Below the pieces are notes generated by a model. It was not told the origin of the DNA. It made no database searches and saw nothing but the letters and a program-made list of their open reading frames with translations. This document shows, piece after piece, positions 1 to 3,663 of a stretch of DNA of 8,983 nt. The position numbers and the translations under genes were made by a program. How positions within the stretch are numbered: position 1 is the first letter of the stretch; every line of letters starts with the position of its first letter. Source of the stretch: Nitrospinaceae bacterium (lineage in GTDB: Bacteria; Nitrospinota; Nitrospinia; Nitrospinales; VA-1); assembly GCA_029261675.1 (NCBI GenBank), contig JAJDBA010000046.1, forward strand, positions 1 through 8,983, read 5' to 3'.

Positions 1-663
1 TTTTGCGCCACCATAATTGAGTCTCCAGACTCAATTAGTGACACACCTCATGTCAGTATTAGGCTGGATGATGGTTCTTTGGTGACTAGCAATCAAAAAA
101 ACATAAATCAAATTCTCTCAAAAACATTCAACCATGAGGTAATACTAGCAGTTACAAATGGATTTAAAACAATCGGAATACATTCACCTTTACCTGACTC
201 CTGGACAGGAAAGTCAGAAGAATATAAACCAGGTATGGACGAACGCGAAAAGGAAGAAACCGAAACCAATTTTGCGCTTCCAGTGGGAACATTTTTTGAT
301 GATTCAAAAGTACATCTTCTAACTACTTCAACACTTGCAAAGCTCCGAAACTGTTACCCAGAAGGGGATTTCAAAGTTCAGCGTTTTCGACCTAACATTG
401 TTATTGAATCTTTTGGGGAAGAATTGTCCTTCACAGAAAATAGCTGGGTGGGCCACACAATACTTATTGGAAATCAGGTTCGACTTAAAATTGAAAAGCC
501 TTGCCCTCGGTGCGTGATGCCCACCTTACCTCAAGGTAATATCCCTAAGGACCTTGGTATTTTGCGAACAGCGATAAAGCATAACCAAGGCAATGTTGGT
601 GTGTACGCGTCAGTCATACAAAGTGGTCTAGTTCAATCTGGAGACAGCGTCAGAATTGAATAG
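1..663 (+). CDS. MOSC domain-containing protein, 5'-truncated by window edge
   Basis: The frame is open from base 1 and stops at TAG 661-663, so the start lies outside the window. The 220 visible residues are the end of the N-terminal MOSC_N barrel followed by the MOSC domain. The hallmark stretch RFRPNIVIE (about 361-420) is followed by WVGHTILIG, then PCPRC (Cys codons at 502-504 and 511-513), and it closes with GNVGVYASVIQSG and GDSVRIE. In the mARC/YcbX family, a Cys of this C-x-x-C segment coordinates molybdenum, and the proteins reduce N-hydroxylated or N-oxide substrates using electrons from a ferredoxin or cytochrome b5-type partner. Full-length relatives are about 260-290 residues, so some 40-70 are missing. 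No ferredoxin domain follows, unlike E. coli YcbX. A TTG at 79 would begin mid-domain and is not the start. The family is firm; the substrate is unknown. Confidence 0.88.
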   Translation, partial: FCATIIESPDSISDTPHVSIRLDDGSLVTSNQKNINQILSKTFNHEVILAVTNGFKTIGIHSPLPDSWTGKSEEYKPGMDEREKEETETNFALPVGTFFDDSKVHLLTTSTLAKLRNCYPEGDFKVQRFRPNIVIESFGEELSFTENSWVGHTILIGNQVRLKIEKPCPRCVMPTLPQGNIPKDLGILRTAIKHNQGNVGVYASVIQSGLVQSGDSVRIE

Positions 664-814
664 TCTGTATTTTATTTTATTATTATTTGAGAGTGGATCA
701 ATTCCCCATTTAATGTTCGAAGTTCGGCTCCTGATCTGATTAGGTTAGAGAAGTCTAAATTAGATTATGAAAGGGGGATTTTTTCTTGAGAGCCGGATTA
801 GAACCTTGTTTTCA
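664..814. other. Intergenic stretch, no gene recognised
   Basis: Between the MOSC stop and the dnaE-like repeat there is no convincing coding sequence and no clear terminator. A T-rich run (about 668-688) follows the stop without a stable hairpin before it. Short overlapping inverted repeats occur at 745-764 (TTAGA gaag TCTAA a TTAGA); they are too weak to assign a role. A 17-codon frame at 767-820 (ATG to TAA) lacks a good ribosome binding site and resembles nothing known. Confidence 0.5.
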
Positions 815-978
815 GATTAACTGGCCTTTATCTGCGCCAGTTGATTTGGAATCCGCAAAGAGTTATAAACTCCATTATGAGCAACTTCGTTCACCTGCAT
901 CTTCATACTCCCTACAGTCTCTTGAACTCTTCCATTCGCCACGAACCGTTGAAAAATCGCATATTCGAGCTTGGCTTT
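815..978 (+). repeat. Direct repeat, upstream copy: dnaE promoter and 5' end
   Basis: This segment matches 3496-3663, the dnaE promoter and first codons, in the same orientation. Bases 815-847 match 3496-3528 at 29 of 33 positions without gaps. The next 29 bases, the promoter spacer and around it, have diverged, but the -10 box stays at the same offset (2681 bp). From the ATG (877 against 3559), 34 codons align with about 70% nucleotide identity apart from a 6-bp insertion in dnaE after codon 2. The similarity stops abruptly at 975-978, where dnaE continues with PAVAMTDHGN and this copy reaches a stop. Confidence 0.85.
841..869 (+). promoter_or_regulatory. Sigma-70-type promoter of the dnaE remnant
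   Basis: TTGATT (841-846), a 17-bp spacer, then TATAAA (864-869) is a good housekeeping promoter. The -10 box ends only 7 bp before the ATG at 877, so transcription would begin at or next to the start codon, and no Shine-Dalgarno sequence is present. The arrangement mirrors the dnaE promoter at 3522-3550. The upstream block TGGCCTTTAT at 822-831 is also shared with it. Whether this copy is still transcribed cannot be told from sequence. Confidence 0.6.
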
Positions 979-981
979 TGA
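877..981 (+). pseudogene. dnaE 5' fragment (34 codons of PHP domain)
   Basis: ATG 877 opens a 34-codon frame ending at TGA 979-981. Its product begins MSNFVHLHLHTPYSLLNSS and continues IRHEPLKNR. This is the start of a DnaE PHP domain: the HLHLHT metal-ligand cluster followed by YSLL-x-SSIRH. Against the intact DnaE, 23 of 34 residues are identical, and 11 of the identical residues use different codons, so the difference built up under selection for the protein sequence. Position 17 is Asn (AAC 925-927) where intact DnaE has the PHP ligand Asp19. Everything past the equivalent of DnaE residue 36 is missing, so no polymerase activity is possible. It is probably a relic of a second or displaced dnaE. 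A function as a leader peptide or small ORF cannot be excluded, because the promoter and start are preserved. Confidence 0.75.
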
Positions 982-1067
982 TAGAATTGAATTAGCTGTA
1001 TTTAGTCGAGTGGTTCAAGTCTGGGCCATTTGTGTCTTTGAAAATTAATTTAAGAAACCAAACATAA

Positions 1068-1277
1068 ATGAAAAAACGTTTAAAAAAGAAAATATTTAAA
1101 AAACGTTACGCGATTTTAAAAGCCAAGCTTGAAGCGTCACCCGGTAAGGAGCGAACAAACGCTATATTAAAGGAAATGGCCAATGCCTTTGACATCGACG
1201 TGAAAACTTTATCCAAGTGGGAAGGTAAAACACCCGAAGAAATATTCGGCAAGGATTTATTAGAACAAGAGGGATAA
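1068..1277 (+). CDS. Small basic hypothetical protein, possible HTH
   Basis: A 69-residue protein not recognised as a named family. The N-terminus is strongly basic: 9 of residues 2-13 are Lys or Arg. The middle, ILKEMANAFDIDVKTLSKW (about residues 33-51), reads like a helix-turn-helix (helix, turn at FDID, recognition helix with Thr/Ser/Trp), and the tail is acidic. A nucleic-acid-binding role is therefore plausible but inferred. An in-frame stop (TAA 1065-1067) immediately precedes the ATG, so this is the only start. No Shine-Dalgarno sequence is seen, which lowers confidence that it is translated. It lies between the dnaE remnant and the convergent sigma-54 activator. The overlapping minus-strand frame at 1106-1318 is less protein-like. 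Confidence 0.5.
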   Translation: MKKRLKKKIFKKRYAILKAKLEASPGKERTNAILKEMANAFDIDVKTLSKWEGKTPEEIFGKDLLEQEG

Positions 1278-1374
1278 AGTTTTCGTTTCTCGCCCCTCCT
1301 ATTCTTCACAAACCTCACTCTGAATTGATCAGATTGAAAAGTAATGGTTTAAATCTGTTGCTTTATTAATCGAC

Positions 1375-2448
1375 TTATTTGGGTTTTTTCAATCCCAGTT
1401 TATTGATCCGTTTCCATAAAGTGTTTTCTTTTACCCCCAGCAATTTAGCCGCACTACGATCCCCTGATATTTTCCAGTTGGTGGCATTGAGGGCTTTCAG
1501 AATATTCTCCTTGTTCAAACCCTGAAGACCGCTTTCTTTTGTGCCAACGATTTTTTCTGATTCTTTAAACTGGGGAAAATCCGTCTCTATCGAATTTAGG
1601 AGTTCATCCAGAACCTGACTGAAGTTGAGAGGGCTTTTCCGACATAGAATCACTGCGCGCTCCAACATATTTTTGAGTTCTCTCACATTTCCTGGCCAGG
1701 AGTAGCTTTTCAGCTTAGTCCTTTCTTCGGGAGAAGGGGAAATAACAGGGATACTATATTTTTCGCAAAAAACCTTCAGGTAGAAATCAAACAGGAGATC
1801 AATATCCACTAATCGGTCTCTCAGTGGAGGTATATTTAAATTGAAAACATTCAGTCGGTAAAAAAGATCTTCACGGAAACGCCCGGCTTCAACCTCTTTT
1901 TTCAGATCCCGATTAGTTGCCGAAATTACCCGAACATCAATGAAACAGGTTTTACTTTCTCCCACCCTCTCAAATTGCCCCTCCTGCAAAACGCGTAACA
2001 GTTTACTTTGGAGATCCAGAGGGATTTCTGTAATTTCGTCTAGAAACAGGGTGCCTTTGTGAGCCAACTGGAACCTCCCGACACGGTCGCTGACCGCTCC
2101 GCTGAAAGAACCTCGAATATGACCAAAAAATTCACTCTCAAATAATTCCCGAGGTATTGCCGGGCAATTTACTTTTACAAATTTTTCATTTTTCCTTTCG
2201 CTATTATCATGGATCACTTGTGCAATCAGTTCTTTTCCAGTTCCGGTTTCTCCCTGTATGAGAATGGAAACATCTGTATCTGCTACAAGGCTGATCTTGT
2301 CCTTAATTTTTTTAATTTTAGGCCCTTCACTCACAAAATTATCTTTCAACAATAAACCGCTTTTATCTTTTATAGTCGGGCCTCCATTCATTGACAGTTG
2401 TTTTTGTGGTTCAGTTTTATAATTTTTTATGTTTGCCTGGGAGTTCAT
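1375..2448 (-). CDS. Sigma-54-dependent transcriptional activator without sensor domain
   Basis: A 357-residue bacterial enhancer-binding protein that uses ATP hydrolysis to open sigma-54 RNA polymerase promoters. The AAA+ domain spans about residues 36-270: Walker A GETGTGKE (66-73), the sigma-54-contact loop as GSFSGA (113-118, usual form GAFTGA), Walker B GTLFLDEI (132-139), ATNRDL (177-182), FREDLFYRLN (191-200, arginine fingers) and the sensor II segment WPGNVREL (251-258). The C-terminus (about 315-356) is a Fis-type helix-turn-helix of the FhlA/NorR style (TNWKISG, then AAKLLGVKENTLWKRI). Only about 35 residues precede the AAA+ core, so there is no receiver, GAF or PAS domain, as in PspF. 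Activity must be set by expression, a partner protein or the short N-tail. The start ATG follows a weak AAAGG element. Its likely target is the exported repeat protein gene just upstream, which carries a candidate sigma-54 promoter. Confidence 0.93.
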   Translation of the reverse strand: MNSQANIKNYKTEPQKQLSMNGGPTIKDKSGLLLKDNFVSEGPKIKKIKDKISLVADTDVSILIQGETGTGKELIAQVIHDNSERKNEKFVKVNCPAIPRELFESEFFGHIRGSFSGAVSDRVGRFQLAHKGTLFLDEITEIPLDLQSKLLRVLQEGQFERVGESKTCFIDVRVISATNRDLKKEVEAGRFREDLFYRLNVFNLNIPPLRDRLVDIDLLFDFYLKVFCEKYSIPVISPSPEERTKLKSYSWPGNVRELKNMLERAVILCRKSPLNFSQVLDELLNSIETDFPQFKESEKIVGTKESGLQGLNKENILKALNATNWKISGDRSAAKLLGVKENTLWKRINKLGLKKPK

Positions 2449-2622
2449 TGCTGGCCTTTAACTAAACGAGTTTTCTACTTTATATATTAGATATTATATT
2501 TCCGGAAAGGTTACAAAAAATTAGCCTGATTGAATGCGTTTTGAAGAAATGATCTGTTTTTTAAGCAGGCCTCATTAAAAAAAATCATCTGGTTGGGTGA
2601 AAGTTCGCCTGTACACTCAATC
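2449..2622 (-). promoter_or_regulatory. Upstream region of the sigma-54 activator, possible -10 and operator
   Basis: Reading on the minus strand, TATAAT lies at 2498-2493, about 45 bases before the activator ATG, without a convincing -35 box. Directly upstream of it is a perfect 10-bp palindrome, TTTCCGGAAA (2499-2508), placed where an operator would overlap the promoter spacer. This suggests that an activator or repressor controls initiation there; the binding protein is unknown. The remaining bases up to the terminator hold no gene that I can support. Confidence 0.35.
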
Positions 2623-2658
2623 AAAAAGCCCCGGAGAATGAATCCCCGAGGCCTTTTT
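2623..2658 (-). terminator. Rho-independent terminator of the exported repeat protein gene
   Basis: On the minus strand, AAAAAGGCCTCGGGG (2658-2644), a 7-base loop and CTCCGGGGCTTTTT (2636-2623) form a GC-rich hairpin ending in a U-run, with one bulged G. Two pairs are G-U wobbles on the minus-strand transcript and would be C-A mismatches on the plus strand. The hairpin therefore favours minus-strand transcription, ending the message from the gene at 2752-3138 before the activator gene. Confidence 0.8.
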
Positions 2659-2659
2659 T

Positions 2660-2683
2660 AGGTAAGCTTAAGTCAACTTACCT
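2660..2683 (-). other. 7-bp inverted repeat before the terminator
   Basis: AGGTAAG (2660-2666) and CTTACCT (2677-2683) are perfect inverted arms around a 10-base loop. In the minus-strand transcript this makes a second, weaker stem directly ahead of the terminator. It could protect the 3' end or modulate termination; the role is inferred. Confidence 0.45.
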
Positions 2684-2751
2684 TTCCTACTCCCACTTTT
2701 CCCTTGGTTCTATTGGAGCAGGATCCAAGTTCAAAGTGTATTCTTATCTTT

Positions 2752-3138
2752 TTATTGAGAATGTTCTGTTACTCCTTTAACGCTCCTTTCTTCAGAAAAA
2801 AGACCCGTATTTGGTCCAGTATTTATAGGAAAAGAATTGGATCCTTTCATTACTTCTTCGCTGGGATTTTTATAATGATGTGAGAATCCTTTAGCCTTTT
2901 TTTCTTCCGTAAAAAGGTCGTGATTTGATCCCATCGTTTTGGAAGAAACATTGCCCTTTCCCGTTTCTACGTGACTGGGGGTTTTATAATCATGTGAGAA
3001 CCCTTTAGCCTTTTTTTCTTCCGTAAAAAGGTCATGAGCGGTATTTCCAGCACTGGCTCCGTTTGCCAAAACCAGAAAACCTGCCAAAAACATAGAAACC
3101 AAAACCCTGATATTTTTTACTTCGATATATTTTTTCAT
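2752..3138 (-). CDS. Small exported protein with three 38-residue repeats
   Basis: I do not recognise a named family. The 128-residue product starts at the ATG at 3138-3136, because GGG (3147-3145) lies 6 bases ahead of it as a ribosome binding site; an in-frame TTG at 3162 is less likely. Residues 1-30 are a Sec signal peptide: basic MKKYIEVKNIR, hydrophobic VLVSMFLAGFLVLA, then ASA with probable cleavage before Gly31. The mature part holds three units with an exact 38-residue period. Units 1 and 2 share HDLFTEEKKAKGFSH (35-49 and 73-87), followed by YK-x-PS; unit 3 is the decayed GLFSEERSVKGV (112-123). The mature protein is charged and polar, without cysteines, probably extended and periplasmic or secreted. 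It has its own terminator and a candidate sigma-54 promoter next to a sigma-54 activator gene, suggesting conditional expression. Function unknown. Confidence 0.75.
   Translation of the reverse strand: MKKYIEVKNIRVLVSMFLAGFLVLANGASAGNTAHDLFTEEKKAKGFSHDYKTPSHVETGKGNVSSKTMGSNHDLFTEEKKAKGFSHHYKNPSEEVMKGSNSFPINTGPNTGLFSEERSVKGVTEHSQ
2871..3037 (-). repeat. Near-identical 53-bp tandem units, 114 bp apart
   Basis: Bases 2871-2923 and 2985-3037 match at 50 of 53 positions, offset 114 bp (38 codons). They encode repeat units 1 and 2 of the exported protein. The third unit (about 2761-2811) keeps the period but has diverged. The DNA-level match indicates a recent internal duplication or gene-conversion event between the first two units. 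Confidence 0.85.
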
Positions 3139-3197
3139 TTTTTTCCCTTTCAATAGAACCAAGAATAAAAATTTAATTACTAACTGATTTAAAGTAT

Positions 3198-3213
3198 TTC
3201 AATATTCATGCCA
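3198..3213 (-). promoter_or_regulatory. Candidate sigma-54 (-24/-12) promoter
   Basis: On the minus strand, TGGCATG, AATA, TTGAA (3213-3198) matches the consensus TGGCACG-N4-TTGCW except at two positions. One of these is A for the C at -12, the more serious departure. The GG to G(C) spacing is the required 10 bp. Transcription would start near 3187, giving a leader of about 49 bases before the ATG at 3138. A sigma-54 activator gene lies next door, which raises the prior. Confidence 0.45.
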
Positions 3214-3285
3214 GAATGTTTAATGTCTCTCCCATGCTTTAATCCCCTTTAAATCTATGTTTATTGTTAGCGATGGGGTTGTTGG

Positions 3286-3320
3286 TAAAAATATTTTTAT
3301 TTTTTTGAAAAATTTTTTTA
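3286..3320. promoter_or_regulatory. AT-rich palindromic block, possible upstream activator or bending site
   Basis: TAAAAATATTTTTA (3286-3299) is a perfect 14-bp palindrome, followed by AAAAATTTTT (3308-3317). The block sits about 99-133 bp upstream of the predicted sigma-54 start. Enhancer-binding sites or IHF-type bends usually lie at such distances. AT-rich palindromes also arise by chance, so the call is tentative. Confidence 0.3.
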
Positions 3321-3415
3321 TATTCACACAAGCCCAACTTCTGATATGAGAGGCATGTTTCCCCGGAGAGCCACCATAAAAATGGAATAACAATCTTCCC
3401 GCGCTATTGCTTTCT

Positions 3416-3446
3416 TTGACTTCTCATTTCTTTAAGGGGCTATAAA
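3416..3446 (+). promoter_or_regulatory. Possible distal dnaE promoter
   Basis: TTGACT (3416-3421) and TATAAA (3441-3446) are good hexamers, but the spacer is 19 bp, longer than optimal. It would yield a dnaE leader of roughly 105 bases, in contrast to the leaderless proximal promoter. The same bases could instead be the ribosome binding site (AAGGGG 3434-3439) of a 15-codon frame at 3446-3493; both readings cannot be used by one transcript. Confidence 0.25.
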
Positions 3447-3495
3447 TGAATCGTTGCCTTCCACTCATAAAAGTAGGTATCTGCTCTGTTTAATT

Positions 3496-3663
3496 GATTT
3501 ATTGGCCTTTATTTGTGCCAGTTGATTTAAGCATTTTAAGCTGGTATTAAATAGCGGTATGAGCCCCTCCAATTTCGTCCATCTTCATCTCCACACTTCC
3601 TACAGTTTGCAGGACTCTTCCATTCGTCATGATGCGTTGATCAAACGAGCGGTGGAGTTTGGT
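3496..3663 (+). repeat. Direct repeat, downstream copy: dnaE promoter and 5' end
   Basis: This is the intact partner of the repeat at 815-978. It spans the dnaE upstream block (TGGCCTTTAT at 3503-3512), the -35 and -10 boxes and codons 1-35. Here the reading frame runs on into the complete dnaE. It carries two extra codons (Pro-Ser, residues 3-4) relative to the upstream copy. Confidence 0.85.
3522..3550 (+). promoter_or_regulatory. dnaE proximal promoter, probably leaderless
   Basis: TTGATT (3522-3527), a 17-bp spacer and TATTAA (3545-3550) lie 8 bp before the dnaE ATG. A start about 7 bases past the -10 box would fall at or within two bases of the ATG, and no Shine-Dalgarno sequence exists upstream. 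The promoter is supported by an independent copy with identical spacing at 841-869. Confidence 0.6.

Larger units (their letters stand above)
2703..3163. repeat. 13-bp inverted repeats flanking the exported repeat protein gene
   Basis: CTTGGTTCTATTG at 2703-2715 recurs as its exact reverse complement at 3151-3163. The two copies point inward around the gene at 2752-3138. The flanking bases show no target-site duplication and the bounded 461 bp encodes no transposase. It may be chance, a shared regulatory word or the worn ends of a small insertion; see the finding. Confidence 0.4.

Noticed and set aside
786..995. A 69-codon plus-strand frame starting at TTG
   Set aside because: It runs in a different frame across the dnaE promoter and relic. 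The relic frame at 877 shows clear DnaE similarity, while this one shows none and has no ribosome binding site.
1006..1030. GTGGTTCAAGTCTGGGCCA looked like a tRNA 3' end, which would suggest an att site
   Set aside because: The bases flanking the T-loop-like word do not pair as a T-stem and no acceptor or anticodon arms are found upstream.
1022..1067. A possible third copy of the dnaE upstream block before the small gene (TGGGCC, ATTTGTG, TTGAAA, TTTAAG in order)
   Set aside because: The words occur in the same order only if several gaps are allowed, and no correctly placed -10 box follows; chance is sufficient.
1106..1318. A 70-codon minus-strand frame opposite the small basic protein
   Set aside because: Its product looks like an antisense shadow with no domain pattern; the plus-strand frame has a more plausible charge pattern and HTH-like segment.
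2452..2460. TGGCCTTTA, the 9-mer also found at 822 and 3503
   Set aside because: Here it is the complement of the weak ribosome binding site before the activator start, and the similarity does not extend beyond it.
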